Positions 34,511-46,939 of a DNA stretch of 64,000 nt are shown piece by piece. The stretch's first letter is position 1. The number at the start of each line of letters is the position of its first letter. Made by a program: the position numbers and the translations under genes. The DNA comes from Laburnicola sp. R22_1 (Eukaryota > Ascomycota > Dothideomycetes > Pleosporales > Didymosphaeriaceae), in contig JACONQ010000016.1 in the NCBI GenBank assembly GCA_014281115.1, positions 310,001-374,000 on the forward strand, written 5' to 3'. The notes under the pieces were generated by a model that made no database searches, was not told where the DNA came from, and was given only the letters and a program-made list of their open reading frames with translations.

Positions 34511-35189
34511 TGTTAACACTAAGTTACTAATTCCTATATAAGAAATAGTAGTGCAGAGTAGTAGAAATAGTTTAGCGGAGTTATAGTATACTCTAGTTGT
34601 TATTAGTTGTTACGCCACTACTTCTAAATAACCCTAACTATACTATGTTTATCTAACACGCTCTAAACTTATTAACCTTTACCTAGATTTACCTAGGTAT
34701 ATAGTACTCGCTGCCTATAAAATAATAGAAATAAAAAAATAGTTGTATAGTTAATAAAGGTACGTAATAATCTACGCTAGCAATTAAAGAAATATAATTA
34801 AGTATAAGGAGATAGTAGTAGACTTAAGAATTAGGTGGCTGCAGTAAAATAGACTAAGACGTAGTCTATTATATACTATGCACTACGCTACATATATATT
34901 TAGATTATAGGCTAGTACTAAATAGAAAAGTTATCTATAGCAGCAGTTTTACTAGCTATAACTTGCGCAGCGTATACCACAAACCTATCATCTATAGTGT
35001 AGCTTGCTTACTCTTCTGTCTAGATTCTTACCTATAATTATTACGTGGAACGTGCTAACAGCCATTTAGAATAACTAAAAATAAAATTGCTTAAAAGGTA
35101 CTAACCAGAGTGGTAATACTATATAAATTACCCTTAATTACTACTATAGAGCTAAAGATGCCTTATAGTTATAATAGCGTGCGGATTAA
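34511..35189. other. AT-rich segment upstream of the HET gene
   Basis: About 680 bases; probably the former promoter region of the HET gene on the minus strand. Nothing recognisable. Confidence 0.3.
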
Positions 35190-35745
35190 ATAGCATTATA
35201 GATGTGTTTGTTGTTATAAGAGCCATGCTCCCCTCTACTTCAAATCTAAGCTAGTGTCCTAGAGCGCTTAGTAAAAGCGCTATACAGCTAAGTTATATAG
35301 CTTAGATTTGCTATTAGTAGTAATAGGTTATAGCTAAGCTGCTTTAAGCTAAGTGTGCGGGACCTTATTATTTGGCGCTTCTAGCATATTAACTTAGAAT
35401 TAGAACAAAAGTATAATAACCTCTTAAGCGCAATTGCAGTGCTTAGGATAAGATAATAATATAATAAACTGTAAGTTAATAGTGTTTTTAGTAAGGTGTA
35501 TAAGCTTTAGACGCGTCTACTGCTTACCAAAGCAAGGTGATTATATAACGCTTACACTAAATTATTGTATTGCATAGTAAGTAGAGCCTACTTCTAGAAG
35601 ATATTAAAAGAAGAAAGAACTTTTAGATTAAGGATGCTATTCTAATAGTATATATTCTATTTGCCCATTATGAGTTTTATTATAGTGAAGATTATCTGCA
35701 GTATTTTATTATATAGGGTGTCTTGCTATGCAGAGATAGATATTA
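35190..35745 (+). repeat. Third copy of the ~0.7-kb repeat
   Basis: Matches 31000-31545 in direct orientation: ATGTGTTTGTTGTTATAAGAG, TAGGTTATAGCTAAGCTGCT, AACTTAGAATTAG, and the end GGTGTCTTGCTATGCAGAG. Divergence is mostly of the C/T and A/G kind. Confidence 0.65.
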
Positions 35746-36239
35746 GTTTACGCGATAAAGCTTATTAGAAATATTCAACTTAAAATAAATATATACATCT
35801 ATGGTAAGATTCTTAATTAAGAGTGTTTAAGATAGAAAATACTAGATTTAATATTTTTGCAATTATTATACTTTAGGGTTAATTAGGAGCTCCTAGGATA
35901 AAGGCTTATATATAAGTTAGAGCTTATATTGCTTATTTATTAGACTATAGCAAAGCGTTACTATTATATAGTATAAGTAATATATAAGAATTAGTTAACT
36001 AATTATAGTCTTAAGTGTTGTAAGAGATATATAGATGATTCTCTCTTTCCTAACCAAAGACTTAAATTCTAATCTTAAGATAACTATGGCTGCCAAAAAC
36101 TTCATCTGCAATCTTTTAGAGTAAGTCCATCTCTCTAAGATATTTTAAAATAAGGAGAAGATAATTATAACTAATTATTAATATGTCTACTTCTTACTTA
36201 TAGTCTCTAGTATTAAGTACTAACTTACTACTACTAATT

Positions 36240-37150
36240 TATTATAGATATTTAATATCTAGTAATCTATTAGATCTTATCTTAATATTTAGTAAGAAGA
36301 GCTAACAGATTTACAAAGCTCTTATATACTACTATTCTAGATAGTTTTAGAAGACTATTACTATTAGCTTTAAAGTAAGTAGTTTAAGTTAAAGATTTAA
36401 AGATGGCCTATTGCAATTAGGTAGAACTATTAAATTAAGAAGGAGTAGATATAGTTAGTAAGGAGCATTTTATGTCCCTATTTAAGCCTGTAAGAGAAAA
36501 GGTATTAAGTAGAAGAAATATTATGGCTAAATAGGCTGCTACTAGTCTGTATCTATTTAACCCTAAGAGAATCCTTAAAGATCTATTAAAGTCAGCCGCA
36601 GACCTTATTGTATTAAAAGCCTATAGAGTAGTAGTATCTTGTCTGCTAAAAGAAGTACTATAGATATCTATAACACTAGTAATAGTAGAAGCCCTTATAT
36701 TATTATATAATATAATTAAGTAGAATGCTTATATCTATAATATAAAGAGTAGGTAGTAATTATAAAAGTATGTGTAAAAGTATGTGCAAAAGCTTATAAG
36801 CGATGTCCAAATCTCTTTTGCTAAATAAGCTCTTCTCTAAGATTAGAATTAATTTCTTTATAAGGTTAATAATAAAACTAAAGTTTAACAATTAATAAGG
36901 TCTATTATCTTAGAAAGGGCAAAGGTAATAAGCTTTTAGGAACTAGAGGAAGCATAATTAAAACGTGCTACCTAAGATAAAGCTACTATAAAGAAGAAGA
37001 CACAGGGTTATAAGCGTAAGAGCCCTATAGTAAAAGAAGATGCAGCTTAGCTAATACTAGAGGATAAGGTAGTGTGGATAAGCAAAGCACTACTATCTAG
37101 ATAGAAACTAGCATCTCTCTAGAGAGCCCTAGTAGCTTAAATATATTAAG
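36240..37150 (+). pseudogene. Pogo/Fot1-type transposase C-terminus, RIP-degraded
   Basis: The plus strand reads GVDIVSKEHFMSLFKPVREK near 36445-36505, then SLYLFNPKRILKDLL, SFAKQALLQDQNQFLYKVNN and a basic tail with KKKTQGYKRKSPIV near 36990-37030. These correspond to the region after the third catalytic Asp and the basic C-terminus of fungal DDE_1 (pogo/Fot1) transposases. Stops are at Gln codons. The catalytic core upstream is too mutated to recognise, and I did not find terminal repeats. It is a different family from the element at 48308. Confidence 0.65.
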
Positions 37151-37815
37151 ACTGCTTTGGATGTTACATTGCGCTTAGAATTATGTAGATTACTTAGGGA
37201 GAAAAAATATAGATAATAATAATAGACTAAGTATCGCAATACTATTTGTTCTAATCTTAACTATAGATTAGAATTAAATATAAAGTAGTAGACTTGGGCA
37301 ATAGTTATCTTAAAAAGCTAGGGCTTACTATAGTGGGATAGACTAACAGCACTAATAGTAAAGCGCCTCTATAAGTGCGTATGGCAGCACTAACTTTAGA
37401 TGGCGCCTACTAACTAGTACGTATGCCTAGTGTAAGCTTTATTTTATAGTGTAGCTGCTATATATAAGACTAAGACTAAGGTTAATAGCGCCTATAATCT
37501 CTACTCTACTATAGCTAGAACTATAACCTTTATAATACTTTCTTCTTACTGCACACACTATTATAGATTTAATAAATTGCTTAAGTCTGTTTTCTAAATA
37601 CTGTGCAGCACCGCAGTGCTCTCTATAATATAACGCGCTTCTAGACCTATAGTGCGCATAGTAACTATGCACTAGTATAGCTTAATAAGACTAATGGCTA
37701 GTAAGCAAAATAATAACTAGTTTAGCTTAATGTAGGATTGCGTTTGCACACACATTATAAGTAAGCTACTAATAATTAGTAGTATTATGTTTATCTATAG
37801 CCTTTAAGATTATTC
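37151..37815. other. AT-rich segment, no gene recognised
   Basis: Some 660 bases; the minus frame at 37672-37439 has no known features. It may contain the promoter of the NLR that follows. Confidence 0.3.
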
Positions 37816-39077
37816 TTAAGAAATATAGGAGATAATAGTAAGTGTAAGCGCAAGTAATAATAGCAATAATATAACTAAGAAGCTTAAGGACTTTCTATCC
37901 TTCCTTAAATAGTAAATGGCCAGATTACTATTAAGAAGCGCAGAATAAGCGCAGACTCTCTTCTTTAGCCTTATATTATTGCCGCCATTGTTAACTATCT
38001 TTTGGCCAGAAGAGTACCTTATAGTAGACATTTCTAAGGCTTGTGTGTAGATGTATAGCTATAATATAGACGTAATTAGAGGTCTTTTCTAGGCTAATAA
38101 TAAGAATAGCATTTCGCAGTATAATTAGGATCTATTAGTTAGGCTAGAGAGGAAGATTAACAATAGGGTATAGTACTAGCCTATTTATAGAAAGAAAGTA
38201 AACGTCTAATATTATTATAGAAACCACTTACATTTATAGTATATAGTCTTAGTAGTATTATCCTTAAAGATATAAGAGCCTAGTAGTCTATAAAATAACT
38301 ACTACTTTGCTAATATACTACTATAGGCTATTTACTATTTAGAGATAGTTTGTAACTAGATATAGCTTATTATCTTTCTAGGGACACTACACTAGGGTAG
38401 TGTATATATAGGCTAGGGTTATATTGCTTTAAATCTCACTTATCTAGCTCTGTAAGACTTAAATAAATAGCTTCTTAAAACGCTTAAAGTAAACAATAAA
38501 GTGCTAGATAATATTTATAAGAAGTTTAAGATAATTATATTTAAAGGAATACTAAAGATTTACTTCTTTTAAGAGGCACAGAGTATTATTAGTATAAGTG
38601 GACTTAATAAAAAGGTGGGTTTATGCTGCTAGTTAAAAAGTAAGACTAATAGCTATAGGTAGTAAATAACTTCTTATCTAAACTTAACCTTCTATAAGTA
38701 CTAGAGATAGTTAAGAGCATTAATGCAAACTATATATAGATGGCTAAATATAATAGTAGAGATAACTAAGAGTACTATGCTATTTATAGTATATTAAAAG
38801 TCTTTGTGTAGTAGGAGCTAGAATGTTAGCAGATACTACCTACTATTACTATAGATATAGTAAATACTATATATATATAAGACTATTACCTATAGAGTAT
38901 ATAGAATAGAGTACTAATTAAAATTCTTTTACTAGTAAGCGATGGCCTATTTATAGTGGCCTTTTTAAGAGATAAGTTATTTGTTAGTTAAGAGGATATT
39001 ATTAGCTAGATAGGTAAGCTTAGAGTGGCTGCACCTTCGTATATGCGTATGGCTCTTATTAGACTTAGGGATGTTAG

Positions 39078-39137
39078 GTAAGTATTATAGTAGTGTACCT
39101 TAGGTAGCTTTGAATAGTAGTACTAATAAGAGATTAG
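39078..39137 (+). other. Intron relic in the P-loop codons of the NLR
   Basis: 60 bp with GTAAGT at 39078, a TACTAAT branch-type motif at 39121, and ATTAG at 39137. Removing it joins DVR to KLQVIIKYIYRI, the usual run after GGVGK in NB-ARC proteins. Splice signals are intact though the exons are not. Confidence 0.7.
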
Positions 39138-39196
39138 GAAGTTATAGGTTATAATTAAGTATATATATAGAATCTAAGAGATAGAGCTATATATAC

Positions 39197-39345
39197 TGTG
39201 GGAGAACCTAGTCCTAATTAAGACTTAGTAAAAAGATAGATTAAGTTATGTGTATTAGAAGAAAGAAACTACCTATTAAATCCTTAAGAGCTAATTAGGC
39301 ACTAGCTTATCACGTAACCTGTGTAGTAGAGTTTATTCTACTATA
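39197..39345 (-). repeat. 3' LTR of the gypsy element
   Basis: 149 bp; aligned without gaps to 46791-46939, with differences mainly of the RIP kind. Confidence 0.85.
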
Positions 39346-39358
39346 TACCTCCCTACCT
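39346..39358 (-). other. Polypurine tract of the gypsy element
   Basis: On the minus strand AGGTAGGGAGGTA directly precedes the 3' LTR. Confidence 0.6.
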
Positions 39359-42300
39359 ATAGAGGCTTGGCCCCATTAAGCTTTATGCTAAATACCCTTC
39401 TAGAAAACACTCTAAATATTCTATAGCGCCTCCTACTAGTGAGTAGAGGTTAGGCCCGCCTCTAATAGTAAGCTTCGCTAATTACCTAGCTTTATATAAT
39501 CTTAAACAACAGCCTATAAACGCCCACCTATTTTTATTACTAACTCACCTATTCTACTTACTCTCCGCACTTTTATAATTTTCCTATAGTTTAGCTTCTT
39601 GTCCTCCTAAACCCCAAACTATTCTTAAGCCTTTACTTAGCCTGCCTTATTATGCCTCCCCATCTTTAAATTAACTATGCCCTAGGCGCCTACGCATCTA
39701 ATCGCCTTAGTTCTAGTAACAACAGCGGCGGTAGTAAGCCTCCTTATTAAGGCGACAATAGTGCGGGTTCTAGTGGTTTCGACCTCCCACTAGTGCCTAA
39801 AAAGCCCTCTATTAGTGTATTTATTACCTTCTTGTCTCTGCGTAAGTTTCCTGCACCTCTATAGTCTCTTAGGCTAACTCCTAGGAAGTAATTCCCCTCT
39901 TAGATGCTCGTATTAGCTTTAATGTCATGGCCCAAGTTTTCGCAGCCCTTAGGCAGAGCACTAATAACAATAATAACCTGCCTTATAGTTTGCAGCTCTA
40001 GGTAAACAGTTAAGATAACTTTACACTTTAGTTAGACTATAACCCTAATAAACTTATAATTAATGCTTTGCTCTTCTACTTCCTCTATTATAGTTAGAAA
40101 GCGCGATAATGCAACTCTAAGGATAAGCAAGTCGCTTTCTACTAGACCTAATAGTCTAAATTGTTAAACAATAAAGGCCCTTATCCCATATACCTACTAA
40201 GCCTATTTGCTGCTGCTACCTAAGGATGTATTAACTTTACCCACTCTCCTATTATAGGCGATAACACTCTATTCTATAATAGATGCCTATAGGCATAGCG
40301 TTAGTGCTTCTAGTTCGCTAATAATAATATAGAACTGCTGTTTAGTAGCGTATACATAGTCTACTACATCTATAATAAGGGCGCTCTATACTCTTTTGTT
40401 CTAGGTATGCTATATTATTCTTCTCTTTGTAAGCTTGCACCCCAAACATCTCTTAAGTTAACTATTAAATAGGCCTTTATTCTTTACCTTCTAATCCTTC
40501 TTCTATACGTTAAGCACGCGTTATAAACCTTAATACTTAGACCTAAGTAACACTTAGCTCCCTAGGAGCGACGTTTATGTTTAAGGGCCTTATAATTAGC
40601 AACAACCTTAAATTTCTACCTTAGTTAACCCCTAACTCTCTAATTCTATATCCTTTAGCTTTGCCCTTAGACACTATTTGTCTAGCTTCTTTCTAATCTT
40701 CTTCTTGTATAAGCTTTACTACTACGCGTACCTATACTTCTAACTAGTCTAGAGCACCTACTTACTAGGCTACTCTAGAGATAAGCCTATTAGCTTTTTA
40801 GATAGTTCTAGCACCACTTTTAGTCCTCGCCTATTATGCAATTGCAATTTATGCATCCCAAAAAAAGGGAAGAGCTCTAAGAAGATATTAGGCACGCTTT
40901 AACTATTAGCCTAATAGTCCTTCTTTTCCCTATAACACTAATGCAGAGAATAAAGTCTAGACTTAAGTTTCCTAGGAGTTGCAGTGCTCCCTAGAGCAAG
41001 ACTTCTTCTAGAGGCTATTGCAGGATTCTTAAGTCTAGGTTAGAGTTACTTAGGCTTATAGGTTCTATAACGAACATAAGGAGGAGGAGGAGTAGAAGAA
41101 TAGTAGTAGTTTTAGCCTGTAGCCTACTAGCAAAAGCTACCAAAGTCCCTTTTATAACTAAGGGCTACCTAGACTTTAGTAAGCTTATTAGCACTTAAAT
41201 ATATTCTTCTCTACTACTGTAACTCTGCTCTTTTTCTTATAATGCCACGTCTTCTATTTTGTGCCTATAAGCTGTTTACTCCTTAATTACTTATTTATAA
41301 GTGTCTAATCTGCTCTTAGAGTTTCTTGCTAGTAGTAATATAGTTGCACTTTCCTTAAAGGGTACTACTACCTATTACTAGTCTAGAAGCGGCGTTTACG
41401 CACACGCCTTATCTACTATAACCTAATAGAGCCTTATGGCCGCTTAGAGTATATAACCTGCCCTTTGTGTCCTTCTGCTTCCCTTCTTATCCTACTGTTC
41501 TAACTCTTCTACCTAATAGTCTTAACCTTCTTCTTAACTATAGCTGCTGTTAATTTCTCCTTTAGTAGCCACGCCTCTAGTGCCGGCAATAATAACAACA
41601 GTAATGGCAAGAAAGGTGGCCAAGGCCTATAATGGCCCTTGCCGCCGCCTATTAACAATACCCTATAGCTGTTTCTATTCTGTTGTACGTATGCCTACCC
41701 TAATTGCCCCTTAGCTTACTAACCTATATCCTAGTCATTATCCTCTTAAATTAGCTATGCAATTTTAGCACTATTTATAAGATTGTGAGCCTCTTGCGCG
41801 ACGTTTACGCTAAGTATTTATTATTAGGCTATTTTATATAGTTCGCTTAGGGTATGAATAGCTTTAAGATTAATCCTAATTCTGCTAATAACACTCCTAT
41901 TGCCCACACTATCCTCTTCTATTAGCTATACTAAGCTGCCCTTATAAAGGACATAAGCACTAATAAATAAAGGCGTAATTACTTTAAACAGCACTTAGTA
42001 TCTAGTTATACTTCTTATGCATCCTATTTTTCTACCCTTTTCTTTGCTGCTAGCTAAGGCTATATTAACTATCATCCTAGTGCAGCTAAGAGTAATTATA
42101 ACTAAGTCTGCGGGGCTTGTGTCTAGAGTGATTGTTCCTGCTTTTAGTATATTAACAGCAGTTGCCGCCTTCTACTTAAGGACTGCTGCGTTCTATACTA
42201 GATAACTTCCTAATATTAGTAGTGCTCCTTTAACCGCCACAGTAAGCCCTAATTTGCTCTTAGCTAGTTCCCTATTGCTAATCTATCTGCCCAGCTTTAT

Positions 42301-42900
42301 TTCCTCTAGTATTTGCCATAAACACTCGAGCCGATTCTTTTAGGCGCCTAGACAGGTCTTGTCTAATTGTTGAGAGTTTCTTAGAGACGCCTAATTCTCT
42401 ATTAGGCACTAATTTTAACATTGCTAAGCCTTCCCCGCGCACGTCCCTCTTTAGGTGTTATTACGCCCAACCTGTTATTCTTTCTAGTAGTAACAGCAGT
42501 AGTCCTTTCTTATTTTAAGGTTCTCCCCGTACACTACTCTTTTCCTATTCTTCTTAACCTATTGTCTTCTCTAGTAGTGACAGCGGTAGTCCTTCCCTGT
42601 CTTAGGGCCAGACCACTCCTACTCTTAGTTATCTACTCTCTGGCCCTAATTCCTCTTTAGTCTAGGTCTTGCTTAATATAGTGCTGTAGGTTAGCTTTTT
42701 ATTCTCTAATTTATCTCCCTTTTAGGCTACTAATAATCCTTCTAAAGTTCTATTTTACTCGCCTTTCCCTATACATCTAGCTTTCTAATAGTCTATTAAT
42801 TCTGCCTATACTCTCTTATCCTCGCTTGGCCGCAGCGGTATAATCTCCTCTCTTCCTTCTTTAGGTCTGTTCTCTGTTTCTTCTAACCTCTCCGCCTAAG
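39359..42900. other. Unassigned internal part of the gypsy element
   Basis: About 3.5 kb. The plus strand is pyrimidine-rich, as expected if coding is on the minus strand. Yet a plus-strand run with Gln-type stops (from an ATG near 39651, with a SSSNNSGGS-like low-complexity start) is also long. I could not name a domain on either strand, so neither orientation is established. Confidence 0.35.
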
Positions 42901-43559
42901 CTGCACGCTTGGGTTTAGACTCTAGCGGAACTTAAGCTGTAGAGCAAGGTAGCCCTATGCCTTGTTCCTATTAGAGTCGCAATCTAAACTCTAATTATGG
43001 CTTAGGCTATAGTAGTTACGGGGGCTTAGATTCTTGTAGAGGTTAGTATAGTAATTCTTAGCTTTTAATTTTCTAGCTGTCTAATTATTAGTTAGGCTCT
43101 ATTATTAGGGTCTTATAACTTATAATCCTATCCTAGTAATTATATATATATATTAGACTTTAATTTAACTTAGTACTAATACTATTGTTCTATCTTCTTT
43201 TTCTACCTTTTCTTCTTTGACTACTTCCTCTCCCCTCTAAGAAATAAGCTGTCCCTTAGCTTATAATACGCCGAGGTTCTGGCTAGCTTACTTCTCCTAA
43301 TGGACGAAGTCTAAGGAGTTAAAGTTTGCTAGTGGCGGCGAAATCCCCACTTACTTTATCCTTGTAGGGACATTCTATATATATCTTACTAGCCTCTATA
43401 ATCTGCGCGCAAATATAGAATGTTTAGGCTTAGGCGTCTGTGTAATTTTATTAAGGTCTGTAGGATTAATTTTCTCTAAAGGATTAGTAATTTCTTCTAA
43501 GAGGTTATTAGTGTCCACAATATTAGATTCTAGTATTGTGTTAAGGTCTATTATTGTGC

Positions 43560-44360
43560 GTAGTTAGAATTAAATAATGCGGTTACCTAGTGTTCTATTG
43601 TAAAAGGATATTCTATTAAGCTCCTTAAGCATATACTATTCTTTACTATGCGATAACATGGCCCTAATTCTAAAGGGGCCCTAGTACCTTCTAGCGAGCT
43701 TAACTTTGCGACTTATATTGCTAGCCTAAAAAGTATTATATACTAACACTAGATCGCCTTATTATAGTAGCTTAATTCTAAGAGTGCGCTAGTTGTTAAA
43801 CTATTTCTTTCCTTATTTGCGTAGTTAGATAGTTTAGTTAATAGCTTCTTAGAAGCAATAGTTATATTTTTTAAACTACTTCGCTCTAATAGCTAGGAGT
43901 TCTTTAGTAGTGTAAACCTATTCCTATAAAAGTGTCTGCCAGATTAGGATGCAAAGTTTAATAGGAAGAATATATTCTCTTTTATAGATTAGAAAAGCTA
44001 GTGTTTCGCCTATAGATTGTTTTACTATGACCTAATTAGCCCACAGCGCTTTAGGTAGGTTCTAGACCTAGTTGTCTTTTATTTTCTGTAGTGTGCTAAT
44101 AAGCACTAGATACCACTTATTAGATTCTAAACTGTTTAGCTAAGTTCTCTACTAAGCCTTTGTTTTCTAGTTCTCTGTCCACTAATAGGCAAAAAGAGAT
44201 GCCCTACCTACTAAAGACAAATTCTTCTAAGAACTAGGCAACTGTAGCTAAGTTGGCATTAGTAAGCACTTTTGCTTTGGGCTATTTAGAGGTATAGTTC
44301 CTAGCAATAACTATAAATTTCTTCTCTCGTATTCTCTATTTGTAATAATATAGTCCTTCC
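43560..44360 (-). pseudogene. Gypsy integrase, RIP-degraded
   Basis: The minus strand reads KKFIVIARNYTSK, then NANLATVAQFLEEFVFSRWG, LLVDRELENKGLVENLAKQF and VVSSAY (rve core; the second catalytic Asp is in LLVDRE). Then it has SIGETLAFLIYKREYILPI, ELLAIRAKQ, and near the end GDLVLVYNT, KLARRYQGPFRI and GNRIIQF, the characteristic C-terminal part of fungal gypsy integrases. I read through stops and at least one frame change. Confidence 0.75.
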
Positions 44361-44449
44361 TATATCTAAAGTATTCTTTAAAATAGTTGTTTTCTTACTA
44401 TATTAAGTCTATTACTATTACGGCCACGTATATATTAACTTATATCAGC

Positions 44450-45750
44450 ACTACTAAGTAGGCCTAAGACTAGATTAGTGTATAGTACTAAGGTTATTGT
44501 GGTACTATCTGCTTTAGGGCCTATTCTACTCTTATAGTAATTTCCTAGCAGATAACTAGGTCTAATAGAATCTCTATTTCTTAAGGGTTCTAGTTCTAAA
44601 CTAGGACGTTCTAAAGCCTTATAACCTTAAGCCTTTTAGTTAGCTCGTTTACTTTGTATTAAGAGATAGTTAAGCCTAGGATTGCTTACGCGCCTAAAGC
44701 TTCTTATAGTCTTACTTATTAAAAGTTTAGGTTAAGTCTAGCGGGTTAGAAAATACTCTATAGTATTAGTAATACTTGCGGCTTAATAGTCTAAGATAGT
44801 ATTAGCGCTTAGATTCGGTATGTTAGATCTAGTATGTATTCTTTTAACTAGATTTAAGCTCTACTTAAAAGCCATCTTTCTATTATATTAAAGATAAGCT
44901 CTATAGGTCTCTTTATTAACTAGTTGTTCTTTATTAGGATATTGCCTGCTAGTTATTTGCTTAGGCTATAGATAAGAAGTATACTCTTCTGGCTTTCTAT
45001 AACTATGCCTGCCCTTAGGCATTTCCCAAACCTAATTGCGAACTAGTCTAGGAAATTATAGATATTAAGGTTTATTATTACTTAACACTACGCTAGCCAC
45101 GCCTTTAATACTTTCTTTGTCTCTTTAGCTTAGGCCTAATTCTAACTTCGCCAATGCCTACGCATAGCCACTTATAGCTTCTACTATGCCTCTTCTTCTT
45201 CTACCTTAGAGTATTCTAGCATTAAGAAGTTGAGTATATTCTAAATCTCTTAGCTGTAATATTTCTTAACTCTAACAACCTTATCTTTCTTAGAGTACTA
45301 GTAGTAGTTTATATATTTTTTATAGTCTTAAAGAAATTAGGTTATATTATCTTCTACAAAGTATAGTTTCTTGTCTAAGAATAGATCGAGTTTTATAATA
45401 AGGCTCTATACTAGGTTCCACTAGGTAGCTTTATTAGTAAGGGATTATAGGGCTATTACTATTTGCGCCATAAGAGTATTAGCGTCTTTGGCTAGCTAAG
45501 ACGGCATTAGTGCTTTCCCTTTAGATTCTTACGAGGAGCTTTCTATAAGGGGCGAAGACCCTCTAGCGGATGTATAGATACCCTTATTAGTTAAGCTTAT
45601 TGTCTTTACAAAACTAATAGCCTAAGGGAATTTTGGGCTTAGGTTCTTACGCTTCCTAAGTGCTGGGACATTAAGAAACTTACGCATCTCGCTGTAATCT
45701 AGGCCCTCTAACTAGGATCGCTAATAGTTGTTTAGTCTTTTAGTGGCGGA
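44450..45750 (-). pseudogene. Gag-like frame of the gypsy element, RIP-degraded
   Basis: A minus-strand frame with only Gln/Trp-type stops reads MRKFLNVPALRKRKNLSPKF, LMAQIVIALQSL, KYINYYQYSKK, and QFAIRFGKCLRAGI with a helical, Gag-like character. No protease or reverse-transcriptase motif is in it. Assignment rests on position after the primer-binding site and on general look. Confidence 0.45.
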
Positions 45751-46089
45751 TATTATTATTACTAGTTATCTAGTTAGTTTCTTAGGTAGTTAGAGTTAGT
45801 ATTCTAGTTCTTTTTTTTTACTTTTGTTTCTGCCTCCGCGCACCTATACTTATTATTGCTTAGCTTTCTCTAACTTCGCCTTAGTTTTGGGTTCTGAGGG
45901 TAATGCGATATCTAGCTTCGGTCCTTTTCTTAGTCTGGATCTGGGTGCCCTAGTCTGTTCTTAGTTCTTGTCTATTTATAATTGCTTAGTTATCTAGTCC
46001 TAGCGGAGTAATTTCGGCTCTAAGCGTCTTTTGGCGTCTAGTTCTAACTGCTTCTTAATCTAGGCTTCTATTTTTATTCTATTTCTATA

Positions 46090-46480
46090 CTTTTTATGCC
46101 TAGGCCTATGCTCTACGCATAATATTATATGTATACTAGGGTTATTATTTTTTGTTATTTGTTCCTAGAGGCTTAATGTTTTAACTCTAAGAGTTGTTCG
46201 ATGCCTAGTTCTAGTTGTTTTCTAGTCTAGTCTAGTGCTAGTCTAGTCTAGTCTAGTCCTAGAGCCCACGCTCTATGTCTAATTTGTGTATATACTAGGG
46301 TTATTAGTGTTTATTATTTATTTCTAGAGGCTTAATGTTTTAACTCTAAGAGTTATTTAGTGCCTAGTTCTAGCTGTTTTCTAGTCTGAGTCTTAGTCTA
46401 GTCTAGTGCTAGTCTAGTCTAGTCTAGTCCTAAAGCCTATGCTCTATGCCTAATTTGTGTATATACTAGGGTTATTAGTC
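46090..46480. repeat. Tandem repeat (~160-170 bp, about 2.5 units) with TCTAG pentamers
   Basis: TATACTAGGG-TTATTA recurs at 46132, 46291 and 46462. Each unit contains GCCTAGTTCTAG, a run of (TCTAG)n and a CTCTATG(T/C)CTAATTTG block. It lies in the presumed leader of the gypsy element. Confidence 0.7.
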
Positions 46481-46766
46481 TTTGTTATTTATTATTTATT
46501 TTTAATAGTGTAGTTTAATAAGGTCTAGTGTAGTAGCTAATTAAAGCTTAGGTTATATTTCTATTTTAAGGTTAGCGCTATGCTTAGTTGTGCCTAATTT
46601 TGCCCCTAAGTCTCTTTTAAAGTTTCTTTCTATTCCTAGTATGCGCTGTTCCGCACACCGCTGCGCGCCGCTATTATTCTATCTTATCTTTTTCTTAGGC
46701 AACACTACTTGTCCATATTAGAGTACTAATACGATGGCCTTTCTAAGGTTAAGGTTTTAAAGGTTT

Positions 46767-46786
46767 GAGTTGCGAGTCGGTTACTA
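46767..46786 (-). promoter_or_regulatory. Primer-binding site of the gypsy element (tRNA 3' end)
   Basis: The plus strand GAGTTGCGAGTCGGTTACTA reads like the 3' end of a tRNA: T-loop tail GAGT, stem TGCGA, acceptor GTCGGTT, discriminator A, then CTA for CCA (one RIP change). It lies four bases inside the 5' LTR. I cannot say which tRNA. Confidence 0.6.
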
Positions 46787-46790
46787 ATTT

Positions 46791-46939
46791 TGTAGAAGAA
46801 TCTAGTTCTAATTAAGACTTAGTAGAAAGATAGATTAAGTTATGTGTGTTAGAAGAAAGAACCCGCCTATTAAATTATTAAGAGCTAATTAGGCACCGGC
46901 TTACCACGTGATCTGTGTAGTAAAGTTTATTCTACTATA
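46791..46939 (-). repeat. 5' LTR of the gypsy element
   Basis: 149 bp; inner side adjoins the primer-binding site. See the other LTR at 39197. Confidence 0.85.

Larger units (their letters stand above)
39197..46939 (-). mobile_element. Ty3/gypsy LTR retrotransposon inserted in the NLR, RIP-degraded
   Basis: A 7743-bp element with 149-bp LTRs (39197-39345, 46791-46939) beginning TGTGGGAG / TGTAGAAG and ending CTACTATA. The flanks share ATAC (39193-39196, 46940-46943). Removing the element with one ATAC restores the NLR frame. The primer-binding site (46767-46786) and polypurine tract (39346-39358) show minus orientation. Integrase is at about 44360-43560; a gag-like frame lies before it at about 45750-44450. 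I could not locate the reverse transcriptase by eye. The block from 42900 down to 39360 is unassigned and long for a post-integrase region. A deletion, rearrangement or a further nested element is possible. Confidence 0.82.

Noticed and set aside
37816..38031. Minus frame with leucine-rich end
   Set aside because: Antisense of the hydrolase domain of the NLR.
42017..42660. Hydrophobic plus frames as membrane proteins
   Set aside because: RIP turns Pro, Ser and Thr codons into Leu, Phe and Ile, producing false membrane-like frames in degraded DNA.
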